A DNA stretch of 64,000 bases, from positions 39,480,458-39,544,457 of the forward strand of contig NC_084596.1 of NCBI RefSeq assembly GCF_033807715.1, in the 5' to 3' direction. The position numbers and the translations under genes were made by a program. The notes beneath the pieces were generated by a model. That model worked only from the letters and a program-made list of their open reading frames with translations. It ran no database searches and was not told where the DNA came from. This DNA is from Cololabis saira. Lineage: Eukaryota; Chordata; Actinopteri; Beloniformes; Belonidae. Positions 1 through 12,992 of the stretch are shown here, piece after piece. Positions within the stretch are counted from its first letter, which is position 1, and each line of letters opens with the position of its first letter.

Positions 1-1756
1 CCTGCACGCGCTCGGTTCAGCGCAGCCACACTCACCGATCGGAGCCCTGCAGTAACAGTGGAAATGTATTCAGATAATTATCAGGCTCTTGTAGATTTGT
101 AGGCTGGCTGGTGAACCCGGTGTTGCTTTGTGAAGTTTATTCCTCCGAGCGGCGGCGGGAGCGCCTCGCCGTCGACGCTAAATTTGCTCATCAAGCAGGT
201 TCGTTCCAGTGAGAGGTGAGAAATTAGCCGGTATTTCACGGTCTGGGCCCCCTCTGAAGGGGGGGGGGGCGCTACTCCGCCCGGGCGGCTCGGCGTTTTT
301 GTAATTGTGTCCAAACTGAAGGCAATCTCCAGCGTGAGGACGTGACGAGAAATGGAAAACAGAAAAATAAAAAAAAGCAAGTAAACACCTACTTGTTGTC
401 TGACTGTGTTAAGGTCAAGGTTTGTGCGAGCGCGGGCCTGTGGGAGCCCACTCATCTCATTAACAGCATGCGTGGAGAATATTATCAAATGATGAGAACT
501 TCATAGGAGGTCAGCCGAGGATCGATATTAAATCCTTTCTCATTTATAATCCTGCCGAGCTGAGAAGCTCCACAGGGCTTAGCTGCTTAAGGAAGACAGC
601 ATTTGACAATTTAGTTTAATGCGCATATGAATAAATGTAATGACACACAAATGCTTTCAGATTAGACTTTTTTTTTATTGTCTGCGTACTGGCACTTCAG
701 TGTTGTGTTGGTGCCAGCTGATGCTCTATAAATACACCGACGAATGCCGGAGAGGCTTGACCGGAAAGCCGTCACACACACACACACAAACATGATCAAG
801 GAGAGTATTGACATGGAAGCAAAACCAACGTTGTCAGATGTTTTTGCATCTCCTGGCAGATTAATGTTACGTCCTGGGCTATTTTAGGATTTGGCTGCTC
901 TTATCTGCCAACCCGACCCTGTTCCAACGCAGCATCTTCAGATCAAGGATTAAACTTCTGATTATACGTATCACTTAGGAGATTAACCCTTTCACACACT
1001 CTTATCTCCCAAAGTTAGGACCACCGATGGGTGCCCAGCTCAATGTGGAGTGTTTCTCAGGGAAATTTAAGCAGACAGCTGCAAAAAAAAAAAAAAAAAA
1101 CCAAAACCGTCTTTTCCTGCTTCTCCCATATCCAGGAATTAAACCTTTGATTTCCTGTGTTCCTGAGCCAATTAAACTGGGAAGCATGTTTGAAGTGGAG
1201 AGAACTTGCGGTTTTTTCGGGCCCAAACAGTGAAGCGAGACGACAGGGGTCCGAGTTCCCAGAGCCTGCATGTGTAATCCAGTCTAACACGCATGCAAAT
1301 CTCATCTGTGCCCGCACACAATGGGCAGTCTGTGCGGAGGAGGGAGGAAGGGCTGGAAGCAGAACAAGGGGAGACGGGGAGACGCTGGAAGTGTGTGTCC
1401 TCGCTGCAAAAATAAGAGAAGACCAAACAAGGTTCACAGACTTGTGAGAGATTTGATCCAGGTTGATATTTAAACACCTGCATAATTAATCGGGTATCTG
1501 TGCAGCTCTGCAGAGGAGCAGCAGCGTCGCCTGTGGAAAAGGGAACAATGACGATTCGTGGCACTGCTCCGAGAGTTGCTCCTTTTCCCTGATGCAAAAA
1601 ACAAAAGTTGCCAACCTACGAGCCCTGGGTGAATGAAAAACCTTTGTTTTATCGAGCCGATTGAAAAAAATGTACTTTTGCTGGAGGCGACCCCCAGGAA
1701 CCTTGGTTTGACCCCTTCTTCTTTGCCTTCACTCCCCACAGCAGAGGAAGCTGCAA
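1..1756. other. Unassigned non-coding sequence
   Basis: No exon, transposon end or RNA gene was recognised. The stretch is mixed-composition, low-copy-looking DNA with a G run near 260, a short CA run near 775 and an A run near 1083. Open frames here overlap on both strands and show no family motif. Confidence 0.4.
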
Positions 1757-2868
1757 ACCTGGGGCCGGATTCACAAAACATTCTTAAGAAAAAAATCTTC
1801 TTAAGTGCAATTTTTTTCTTAAGTAAAGTCTTACAGTAAGAAGAAAAAAGAGAAGAAGTCATATTCTCCAAAAAAGTTCTGAAGTATTTTTTCAACATTC
1901 TTCTTAAGTTTCTTCTTAAGAAAAAACTTAAGAATAAATGGTATTCTTGAAATAAAAGTTCTCAAATTTGTTCTTGACTTTTTTCTTAACTTTAAAGGAG
2001 CTTGAGGCAGGATTGAGGCAGGATTTATGAAAAAAATTTGTATACGTTTTAATTTTTCTAGTAATAATGTCAGAATGAAGCGTTCCAAACCAAAAAGAAT
2101 GAGCCCTCTAGTGTATCTCTCCATTGCCTTGAACAGGCTGTGTGCTGCAAAATGTGCTGCAATTGTGGGCCCGAATTTCCCTCGCTGTCCTGTGGATGTG
2201 ACGTCACATGACGCTGCATGCGCGTTCTCCCCGTTCTCCCGTGCCGGCTTCACTGTTGGCTGCAGTACCCCCAACGGCCATCGTGGTGAAGGGTGGCGCT
2301 AGAGAGTCTCATTTCTTAAAAGGAGCCTCATGCTCCTCTAAGACAACCTTGAACTGTCTTAAAATTTCTTCTGTGAAAAGGTAAGCCTTTAATATCACCT
2401 TTTTCAACACATTTTAGACAAGTTTAGACTAGTAGGTCATAGTTTGAAGATATACTTGTGTAATTAATTACACAAAGAGCCTGTTAACTGTTTGTTAGCA
2501 TGTTTGTTAGCATGTTAGTTAGCGTGGTAGGTAATTATTATTAATTTTCCCCAATAGTATTTTTTTTCGCACATTAATCTCATCCAACATAACCTTGAAA
2601 AGTTCCTGCATCTCTTTTTCTCCTTCTCCACGTTTAGTGAGTGACTGACGGTTAAGACACAAACTACCTATAAATGTTGTTTGTTGGCGCGTGCAATGCA
2701 ATAACATATTTTAAGAAGTTCTTAAGTAGGAAAAGTAAGAAATGACAGTTCTTAAGAAAATATTGAGGAATTGCACTTATGAACTTTCTTATGAACTTCT
2801 TAATTTTAGATCTTAAGACATTTCTTAAGATCGTTCTTAAGAACATATTGGTGAATCTGGCCCCAGGT
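1757..2868. mobile_element. Non-autonomous DNA transposon with TIRs (CTTAAG-rich), host of a nested element
   Basis: The left end reads ACCTGGGGCCGGATTCAC and the right end, reverse-complemented, reads ACCTGGGGCCAGATTCAC, giving a near-perfect terminal inverted repeat. Inside, both arms are full of TTCTTAAG-type motifs in inverted orientation. No transposase remains. I could not define a clean target duplication, so the superfamily is open. A TTAA-type element is inserted in its interior. Confidence 0.75.
1996..2337 (+). mobile_element. TTAA-family short element, copy 1
   Basis: This is one of three copies in the window (others at 27357 and 34191). It starts AGGAGCTTGAGGC directly after TTAA and ends GCCTCATGCTCCT before CTAA, a probable decayed TTAA. 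The interior matches the other copies almost base for base. The 77-codon frame open in the other two copies is interrupted here near its start, but its C-terminal part is intact. Confidence 0.8.
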
Positions 2869-3549
2869 CTACGGGGTGAAAGGTACACAGACCCCCCCCC
2901 CCCAAGGCAAAGACAGAAAACTTTCTCTCCATCTGTCTCAATCATATAGATTTATAGGATTAGACCAAACGCTGCTTAGTCCTCAGCAGAGGCTCAACTC
3001 TTCCATGTGAGACATTGGATTAGACAGTCATGGCGCCTTTGTGTCGTCTCCCGTCTTCCAACGGCTCCTTTTATTCCACCTCATTGTGATGTTTCGGGCT
3101 GTTTCTGCATGCAGGGCACGCCTTGAACTTTATTACTCTTGCGATAACTTCATACTTGCATGTGCGTCTTTATTCTCTGCTGGGACCCCCGAGGGCGGGC
3201 CACGGCTCAGCGGGGGGCCTTCACTCCAATTTGCTATCGTTTGTCACCATTTGTTCGTCCTGACAAACCCGGCCGGCCCTCGGTCTCTCGCTCGGCCACG
3301 GCACACACATGGGATCAGCTGCTCCTCTCCTTTCACGGCTGCGTTTCAGTGGGATTCCGGGTTTTTTTTTCTACTTCTTTTCCTTAATAATCCTGCCGTG
3401 CACGTAAGCTGCAGTGGACATGCGCTCAAAATAGTTCCTCTCTAATTCCCTCTTTGCAAACATGAACATTGTAGCATGTTGCTGCAGCTTTATGATTTGG
3501 TGCATGAGCTGGTAATTGAAAGATACGCCGGCGTTGAAGTGACAGTTTC
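2869..3549. other. Unassigned non-coding sequence
   Basis: Nothing recognisable apart from a C run near 2891. Overlapping open frames on the plus strand (3041-3445) have no domain features and end in T-rich low-complexity sequence. Confidence 0.35.
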
Positions 3550-3557
3550 CTCACATC

Positions 3558-4228
3558 CAGAGGAGGTTTACTCCGTTACATTTACTTGAGTGAATTTTGG
3601 GAAATGTTGTACTTTTAGGAGTAGTTTTGAATCACTATACTTTTTACTTTTACTTGAGTAGATTTGTGAAGAAACTGTTTCTCTTACTCCGCTACATTAG
3701 GCTACGTTGAGCTGTTACTTTTCTTTTATCCCTTTTATCCGCGAACGCGTCAATCTCATGACATCACTGGTGATTCTTTGGGAAAAAAAGAGTTTATGGG
3801 CTTGTTCTAGTTCTGCCTGGTTAAAAAAATAAAAGTACAAAGGCTTGAAATGTTGTGCTACTTGTGCTTAATTTATTTTTTTATTCTGTTATTTTATTTA
3901 TTTTATTATTTATTAAAGTACTTGAATTTACTTTAAGCTTATTTTAATTTAAGCTATTTTTTATTTTTTATTCATTTTAATTTATTTTATTATTTTATTG
4001 ATTTAATTTGCCTGAAGATGATTATTTTGCACTTTTGTCTGTTTGAATGGTTGTGTTAAAGAAATAAATCAGACGTTACTCAACAGTTACTCAGTACTTG
4101 AGTAGTTTTTTCACCAAGCACTTTTTTACTTTTACTCAAGTAATTATTATGCATGACTAGTTTTTACTTCTACTTGAGTCATATTATTTTTACTTGAGTA
4201 TAATTTTTGGCTACTCTACCCACCTCTG
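3558..4228. mobile_element. hAT-type MITE with exact 8-bp target duplication
   Basis: The element begins CAGAGGAGG and ends CCACCTCTG, and is flanked on both sides by CTCACATC (3550-3557 and 4229-4236). An 8-bp duplication and a CAGAGG start are the hAT signature. The interior is AT-rich and full of ACTTGAGTA/TACTCAAGT-type motifs, as in the elements at 23876 and 34141. It has no coding capacity. Confidence 0.88.
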
Positions 4229-4236
4229 CTCACATC

Positions 4237-6570
4237 CCAGAGTCCCGCCTCTCTGTTTACGGTGGATCCAGTCAGACTCTTCAGGCTCTCGTGGCCCCTG
4301 CCTCGTGCTCGACCCAAACATCTCTATTACACACTCTTTTATTTTATGGCAAATACATAATGCACTTTAAAGGCCATTTTATGATAAACTCTGGCAGGAA
4401 AGACTTGAGTGCAGCAACGGCCAGCTGTGCACTGATGACGGCGCTGGAGATGATTTAGGCGGGTAGAGAGGAGCGAACCCTCTCCCCAGTCAGATAGCTA
4501 ATACCGATATGACTTTCCTTGTATTTCATCGGCTGTGGCCGAGAAAATAAAACACGTCAAATTGCTCCTCCGCGCCATAAAAACACAGGAAGGTCGAGCA
4601 GTTAAGGAGCTTTCCGCGGCTTCCCGGGAGAGTGCGGCCTCCCTCTAGATGCCTCGCAAATGGACGAGCAATAAAGTTTGGGTAACGTCACAGTGTTAAC
4701 AGCGAGGGATGAATCCAGAGGGGGATTTGGCTTCACTCCCCGCTCCAATCTTCCTTCTGTCCGCCCTCTCTGATGTTCTGCGTGTCATCAGGTTTTAGCT
4801 CAAGTTGTGAGATGGACCAACAGATGACTGGTGCCATTAGGCAGGGGTGGCTGGCCGGCTCTCTGGTCAATGAGGCCGCGGTGACAAATAAGCTGGCAAG
4901 GATTGAGACAAGAGGCTGCTTGGCACCGAAGCCCAGACTGCTTTCTTTCAGCCCCGGCGAGGGACAAAGAACAGATGTCTGGTTTAAAGACAGCGAGTCG
5001 TTCTCAAGCTGCAAATTTTGTCGTGTTTGAAGTGAGCCCCGAGGCATCTCATTTTCAGTCCTCCAACCAAAACATATGCATACCTTTATTTACTTCTTGA
5101 AGACTCTCATTACGTGAAATGAAGGGTGTTAGATATGGAGGAAGCTATTAAGGAAGAGCAGCGAGCCCAGTGGTCTGTCGTAATTGGAGACACAGATGCT
5201 GAGCTGAGATTACATATGCAGGTGTTAAAAAAAAGAAAACACCTGGCTGCTTCCATATTTGTGGTCCTATTGGCATTTATAGGATTCATTTGTAATTTAT
5301 TGAAACATTCAGACAGATAGCACGCATATGATTTGATGAACTGTCGCTAAAACCTTTGAAATTATTCAAAGCAGGAGATTTAATCCTGTAAAGTTATTAT
5401 CTTTGTGATCTTTAAGACATAGTTTATGTTACGGAGATACATCATTCAGCCCATTTTTGCATCTGTGACACATTTGCAGCTGTAAATACTCTCCAAAGTA
5501 CACAATAAATACTGCTAAAGATGGCCACTGAACACATTTATTAGCCTTCTTTGAGGAACACACTACAACGTGAATAAACTTCATTTCAGACTGCGATCCA
5601 AATCAACCAGGAGATACTGTAAGAAAACAAAGGACAACATACACGTGCATGTTCAAGTCCACAATAATCTAAGAATTTACAGATTTTGATCCCAAAGCTT
5701 CAAAAACCAGAAGACTATAGTATGTCACTTTGTTGTGGCTCAGTTAAAACCACTATCATTTTATTGTAAGTAGTTATATGGCACAAATTTAAATATAAGT
5801 GTATCATAAGTTACAAACACATCTCTGCGCTGGTCCCTCTTAGTATAACGCCAGCAGAGAGGAGCAGTGTGCAGTCAGCCTTAAAAATGTGTGACGTGTG
5901 AACGCGAGCGCCTGTTTAACGCTTCATAGTTCTAAGCTAAATCAATTTGCAATACTTTTTCTTCTCTTCTCTTTTCTTTTTCTTTCAATCTTTAATTCAG
6001 TATGTACCTATATTTACTTAGCCGTATAATGAACAAACAGAAACGATAAACATTTGCACCACCAGCTAACATGTAAACTAACATGTAAGCTAACATGTAA
6101 GCTAACATGGCCAACGACGCTAACTCTACTAGCAAAGATGAGGACAGCCCAGTTAATCTCTGATTAGACTTGATTTATGTTAATTTAACCAACCGTTGAA
6201 ATGTTAGGCTTAATAGAGGACGTTAGGTCAATGCTGTGCTGTCGCTGCCACAAAGGTCACGAAGAGCCCGGGTGTCATATTTGATGACCAGAGTGATGAC
6301 CGTGCTAACTCTGTCTCTTGGTTGAACCACTTTGCTCTACAACATTTAAAAAACAAGGCTGAACCTGACGCATCAGAGCAAAATGTGTACTCTATACTCC
6401 AAGTATATGCAGCTTAACTCCTGGCACATGTTTCTGTCCCAGAAACAGAAACATGTGTGCAAACCGCTACCAATAGTGGCGGTGCATCAGGATGTGAGAG
6501 CAGAAGCCTCAGAGCAGGCTGGTGAGTTAAGGGTGATAACTTCCCCAGCACTTGAATGTTGTCTTCTGCC
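4237..6570. other. Unassigned non-coding sequence
   Basis: No repeat ends or exon signatures were found. The part around 4450-5100 is less repetitive and more balanced in composition than its surroundings, so it could include conserved non-coding DNA. A 64-codon open frame at 5126-5320 is dismissed as chance. Confidence 0.3.
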
Positions 6571-7853
6571 CCTTTTCCATTATACAGTTTTTGACTCAAC
6601 CCGTCTCGACTCTGCTCAACTCGGTCGCTGTCGTTTTCCCTTACAGGTGTGGTGGCAAAAATTGTTGTTCAAAAAGAATGTCAGGACACCTCAGCTGTCT
6701 TTCTGATGATTTAATGAAAAGAGTAATAACATTCAATTCAATGGAGCCACAAAGTCCAACCGGTCACATGAACCGTCAGTCCTGAGTGAGCTGAACGTGC
6801 TTAAAGAAAAGTTATCTTATAGTTTGGGAAGCTGGGAAACTAGACAAAACATCACCCATCACCCTGACAACCGTACTGTGTCAAAGCGCGTGACCTTGGC
6901 AAGGAATGTTCACTTGAAAACAGGCAACAGACAGTGTTATACCAACATTTTCCATTACACAGGTCAGGGCCACTTTGATGTGGTGGGGGTTTCATGGCAA
7001 GGCGGCCCTAAACGCGTTGCTACGAGGGACAGAAACGCGTGGACCTCCTCGTTGCATCACAGAGTAGGTTTAGTTGCCATTTTTCGCTGTACCAAAGTTG
7101 TAAAGTAAATGTTTGCTCTTGCCGGGTTTTAAATATGGCGGGTGTGCAGGAACTGTGAGACGCTCTGGCCAATCGGTGGCCTGCAGTCTGCTGATGTTGC
7201 GTTTTCAGCCCGATTCAGCTCGGTTAGAACCCCGGTCAAGAAAAAAGAAAAAAGGAGGTACCAACCTAGTGCAGTGGTTCCCAACCTATTTTCCTTGGAG
7301 CCCCCCTTACTTGTGTCTAAGACCAGCCAGGCCCCCCGACCCGTACGTACTAGCACCAAAATAGTCTTTAATTGAAAAAATTAAGTTTTTTTGATACATT
7401 TCTCTTTGGTTTACTCTGTATACATATGACTTTGTTTTTCTCCAATGTCACCAATGTATAAAATACGCACAAAAGGACAAAAGGACATAAAAATATTTCT
7501 GAAAAATGTCTCTTTTAATATGAGGCCAACATTTTTTAACATTTTTCCTTTAACAACCTGTCGGAGTAGATTAAATGTTGAGTAATGATATAATAATAAG
7601 GGATGAAATCATTTCCTGAGTTTGTCACCAGTGTATAAAAAACACAAAAAATATTCAAGACATTCATAAATTATTCCTAACAATGTCTTATGAATGACTC
7701 ATTCGCAAATATAATTTTTACAACTGCATAATTTCAAAGCAGACAAAGTTTTGCACACCCCCAGAGATCTCTGGCGCCCCCCCAGGGGGGGGACCCGGAC
7801 CCCAGGTTGGGAGACCCAGCCCTAGTGGATAGCTGAGTAGGTGCTAGTGGAAG
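6571..7853. mobile_element. CTTTTCCA-type TIR element, interrupted
   Basis: The left end (CCTTTTCCATTATACAG, then CTCAACCCGTCTCGACTC) and the right end (GAGTAGGTGCTAGTGGAAG) are inverted-repeat termini of the same family as the intact copy at 18373-19080. The copy is diverged and carries a later hAT insertion at 7272-7819 close to its right end. Confidence 0.6.
7272..7819. mobile_element. hAT-type MITE (CAGTGGTTCCC) nested in another element
   Basis: It begins CAGTGGTTCCCAACC and ends GGTTGGGAGACCCAG, a hAT-style terminal inverted repeat. The flanks ACCTAGTG (7264-7271) and CCCTAGTG (7820-7827) agree at 7 of 8 positions, consistent with an aged 8-bp duplication. The interior is AT-rich with no coding remnant. 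Confidence 0.85.
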
Positions 7854-9527
<1,674 letters not shown>

Positions 9528-9834
9528 AGAGGCGTTTTCATTAGCAGGAGTTTCGGGACTGGATCGTTGATGTGTGTCTCCATTACCAGGACCGGCCCTT
9601 CAAAAGTGGCCTTCAGGAACCGTTAAGGGACAGAAAACGTTCCTGTAGTTGGAGCAGCGTCTTCAAATGCTGTCAGTCGACTGAATAGGAATTTATCATG
9701 TGTAATCAGAGCTTGAATGGTGTGAGTAGATGGGATACTGTCTACCCGGTAGATTTCTGTCATTATTCTTTGGGTTGATAATGGCTTTCTGTATGTATTT
9801 TAACCCAGCTACTGCTATTGAAAACTAAATTTAG

Positions 9835-9951
9835 GCTCAGTAGATGTTAATCCTAACCCTCACCCTAAACCTAACCTTAACCTTAACCCCAAATTCTAAC
9901 CCTCACCCTAAAACCTAATCCTAATCCTAACCCTCATCCTAAACCTAACCT
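9835..9951. repeat. Degenerate CCTAACCCT-type (telomere-like) repeats
   Basis: Runs such as CCTAACCCTCACCCTAAACC recur irregularly, and a short continuation is found just after the hAT insertion at 10592-10615. The array is imperfect and lies inside a palindromic transposon, so it is an internal simple repeat rather than a chromosome end. Confidence 0.8.
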
Positions 9952-10591
9952 CAGAGCCGTCTGGGAGATTTGCGAGGCCCTGTGCAAAATGGCTGGGGGG
10001 GGGGGCGCCCTCGAAATTTTTGGGGTTTTCGGGTCGGATCGGGTGTCTATATGCGCAATTTTAACTCTCCAATTATCAAAATACTGGAAACCTTCCCCTG
10101 CCTCATCATCATCTGGGCTTGCCTCGACGCGGGGCCCCACGGCTGCTTGAGACCCGGTCGGATCGGTGATTTTTGTAACAAATTTATCAAACGAGCCTTT
10201 CAGAGAGGCATTAAACTCTTCCATTTTATTTAGTTTTTTTCTTTTTTCATCCCCTGATGGAAATTTCCTGATTCTGTCTCGTTGTCTCGACATTGTGTGA
10301 CAGTTTGTTCCAACTCCACCGTCTGGATCAGAGCAGCTTGTGTCTGCGCTTGGTCTGATCAGTTGTATTGAACAACAGACACGCGCATCATTGCACATAT
10401 ATTTATTGATATGCACAGACTAGTACACATTTAGGTCTGTAATGGAGCGTGACTGTTGATATTTATAAGGGAAAAAAGGAAAAAAAGGAAAGAAAAAAAA
10501 AAAAATTTGAAAAACAAAAAAAAAAAAAAACAGCCCATAGCGCGAGGCCCCGTGCGGTCGCACGGTTCGCACACCCCTTCCGGCGGCCCTG
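9952..10591 (-). mobile_element. hAT element remnant with exact 8-bp target duplication
   Basis: The element starts CAGAGCCGTC and ends GGCGGCCCTG, flanked by CCTAACCT on both sides (9944-9951 and 10592-10599). The minus strand carries the N-terminal coding part of a hAT transposase. The rest of the transposase is missing, so this is an internally deleted derivative. Confidence 0.87.
9955..10293 (-). pseudogene. hAT transposase, N-terminal remnant
   Basis: A minus-strand frame runs from about 10416 to 9934; I place the likely start at the internal Met at 10293 (MSRQRDRIRKF). The following stretch (KFPSGDEKRKK, then ASLKGSFDKFV) matches the lysine-rich leader seen at the N-terminus of TTF-zinc-finger hAT transposases, by family knowledge. 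The BED/TTF finger, the catalytic DDE region and the C-terminal dimerisation domain are absent. The frame then enters proline-rich sequence made by the element's terminal repeat. It is a dead fragment of a deleted transposon, not a host gene. Confidence 0.6.
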
Positions 10592-11179
10592 CCTAACCTT
10601 AACCTAAACCTTGAACCCGAAGAGAAAGCCATTATCAACCCAAAGAATAATGACAAAAATCAAAAATCTACCGGGTAGACAGTATCCCATCTACTCACAC
10701 CGTTCAAGCTCTGATTACACAGGATAAATTCCTATTCAGTGGACTGATAGCATTTGAGACGGGTGGTTGGAGAAGTACTGAGATTAGCCAACAACTACCT
10801 GGCGTGGACCGTGGTGGTTCTTGTAATCTCAATCCCTACCACTGCCGTGAATCTTAAAAACAAACAAACAACAGCATCCCATGTTGACCTGTTTCTTCTT
10901 TTTTTCTGTTGCTGCATTCTCCATTTTTGTCTGTTTTGATGCTGCTGGCCACTTGCAAAAAGCAAAGAATGTGCATTAGCGCCACCTCTTGGTTAGGTGT
11001 GGTGTTTTTCTCAGGGAAAGGTTCTTGTGTAGCGCAACTGTGTAACAGAGACAAGCCGGCTGATGGGGCTGAGGAGTTAGAGGTTCCTGTCTGGTGGGTT
11101 TACCCTGAATCTATACTAATGGAAACACACCTACATGTTCTAGCTAAAGCTCTTGTGTTGACATTCAAACCTTAGAGGA

Positions 11180-11900
11180 CGTTTATGAAAAAAAACCATC
11201 ATCCCTCCTCAAATATCAACCAACTTCTCTATATCTCTCTGAGTGTGGGTACTTGTTTGACTTCCTTCAGAGATCCCATGCTGGTTTCAATGGATATATA
11301 TATCAATGGATTATATACTTCACCCAAGGCTTCAGTAAATACACCTGGAACGAGGTCTCAGTGCTTCACACTTTCTATGCCTGCACACCCAGGAACGTCC
11401 TTCGAATCCTTTGCCAGTGCGATCGAACCATTAAATCAACTAACTACAATCAAGGAATTATTAGAAGTGGTTCAGAGCACACGCTTTCATTTTACAAAGA
11501 TGACCTTCTGGTGTTTGTCCCTGATCCATTAAACATCGTTCCCCAGATAATTGAACCGTACGAACCTTCTCGGGTTATGAGCTGAACTTTTCAAAAAGTG
11601 AATTTTTCCCGATAAAAAAACATAGCTCTTCAAATTTGCTGATGGAGACCTTCCTTTTAAGATGCCTAGAAACAGATTTAGATACCTGGGAGTGAATAAC
11701 TGCTTAAATCTGTGAGCTATTAACAAAAGCAATCCCTCACCTTTAATGGAGGAGATTATACTAAGCTTGGAAAGGTGGAAAAACTTGCATTTAACTATTG
11801 GAAGAGGGACAATTTGTATCAAAATAAATGTTTTACCACATTGTTTATATATTTTCAAGTGCAACAAGTTCATTCTTTTGTACAGTTGTGAAATATATCT
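11180..11900 (+). pseudogene. L1-type LINE ORF2 fragment (reverse transcriptase), decayed
   Basis: Pieces of an L1-clade reverse transcriptase can be read in shifting plus-strand frames. The catalytic box appears as SFYKDDLLVF, where the family has YADD, so one key position is altered. Downstream pieces NFSKSEFFPI, DGDLPFKMPRNRFRYLGV and later RWKNLHLTIGRG match the region that follows the RT palm in L1 ORF2. At least two frameshifts separate these pieces. The 5' endonuclease part and the 3' end are not visible. It is a non-functional relic. Confidence 0.75.
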
Positions 11901-12241
11901 GCAGATTTAGGAGCAAACACATCGGCTAGCTCATGTCCCTCCACATCTAAACTACCCATTCAGTTAACCCAACACCCATGCATGCACCTTGTTATATCCA
12001 CCTTAAGGATCTTCACTCAATTTACAACTTCTTTTGGATCCAAAGCAGGTTCAACAAACTCTGAGTCTAATCCTAAACTCTTAGTTGATCTACTCTGAGA
12101 TCGGAAAATCTGAGTTTTCGGTTCCAGAACAGCGGATTTGAGGTAATTTACTCAACTCTAAGTAGTTTCACCTGGAGTTAAGCGCGTGCACCACAACTAT
12201 AAAAAGCCAGTATCTATAGAGCCCTGATACAACAATTCACC

Positions 12242-12370
12242 ATGGCAACGGAAAAGAGGAGGTCTGCTTTTTTCACCCGAATGGAATTAGAGATTTTAAT
12301 GCGCGCATACGGCGAATTTGAACATGTTTTTCGAAAAAAGAGTAACACCGCAGCACAGAATATAATATAA
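12242..12370 (+). pseudogene. Harbinger-associated Myb/SANT-like protein, N-terminal remnant
   Basis: A 42-codon frame starts at the ATG at 12242 and ends at a TAA. It reads MATEKRRSAFFTRMELEIL, then MRAYGEFEHVFRKKSNTAA. This is the layout of the N-terminus of the Myb/SANT-like DNA-binding protein carried by PIF/Harbinger transposons (a Ser/Phe start, an acidic helix, then KKSNTAA). About three quarters of the domain and the rest of the protein are missing. The frame is too short for the ORF length cutoff normally used. A TATA-like ACTATAAAAAG lies about 45 bases upstream (near 12197), which may be the element's own promoter. Confidence 0.55.
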
Positions 12371-12559
12371 AATTAATTTAACAAATCTCTACATCATTCA
12401 CCTGCAATCCTGTGGAACTCCTTGATGGCTTGGACAGGTTTATGTAGGCTTGCCACCCGTCCCTTGAAATACGGAATTCTTCCGTAATTGGGAATTAAAA
12501 GTTGCGTTCCGTATTGAACCAATACAGACACATATTATGCTCTTATTTATTTATGTAAT

Positions 12560-12830
12560 AATATACAGGTGGAGGTCGGAAAATTTGAATATATTGCAAA
12601 ACTTAATTCGTAGTAAATTCAACTTAAGGTGAAACAAATATTATTTCCCACTACATACAAAGTGAGATATTTCAAGCCTTTATTTGTTATAATTTTGGTG
12701 ATTATGGCTCACAGTTTATGAAAACCCCAAATAAAAAATCTCAAAAAATTACAATATATTATGAAATCAACAAACAATTCAATCATCAAAATTATAACAA
12801 ATAAAGGATTAACATATATTGCTTTGCCTG
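12560..12830. mobile_element. Tc1-type palindromic MITE, diverged
   Basis: AATATATTGCAAAAC-type and CAAGCCTTTATTTGTTATAA arms are repeated in reverse (TTATAACAAATAAAGG). The layout resembles the intact palindrome at 33079-33446, but one outer arm is shortened. Confidence 0.5.
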
Positions 12831-12992
12831 TAATGAGACTATGTATAATGTACATGTATTACGCGGTCTGATAACCATCTCCCGACGAATATTTAATTCT
12901 CTGCGCATTAATTTATTTGAAAACTCAGAGTTTCCCTCATTTCAGGGTTAACAGACTCAGAGTTTTCACTAAACCTGCTTTGTGAAATGGAC

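Larger units (their letters stand above)
9528..11133. mobile_element. Long palindromic TIR element with degenerate telomere-like core, interrupted
   Basis: The left end (AGAGGCGTTTTCATTAG) and right end (CTAATGGAAACACACCT) are inverted. Much longer inner arms also match: a block around 9680-9800 (CTACCCGGTAGATTT and flanks) is repeated in reverse at 10622-10745. The centre holds degenerate CCTAACCCT-type repeats. A hAT element at 9952-10591 is inserted in the core. A related, disrupted copy lies at 46453-48118. Confidence 0.7.
12037..12992. mobile_element. PIF/Harbinger-like element remnant with nested palindrome
   Basis: The left end includes GGATCCAAAGCAGGTT and the right end AACCTGCTTTGTGAAATGGA, an imperfect inverted pair, with further inverted ACTCTGAGT/ACTCAGAGT motifs. 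The left half holds a start codon and a short SANT-like coding piece. A Tc1-type palindrome is inserted at 12560-12830. Confidence 0.6.

Noticed and set aside
1002..1597. Overlapping frames of 89-141 codons on both strands
   Set aside because: They cover the same DNA in several frames, run through an A/T homopolymer and show no motif.
5126..5320. A 64-codon frame with a hydrophobic C-terminal stretch resembling a small membrane protein
   Set aside because: No upstream context, no family match and such frames are expected by chance in 64 kb.
9835..9951. Telomere or subtelomere
   Set aside because: The CCTAACCC repeats are degenerate, short and internal to a palindromic transposon that has unique DNA on both sides.
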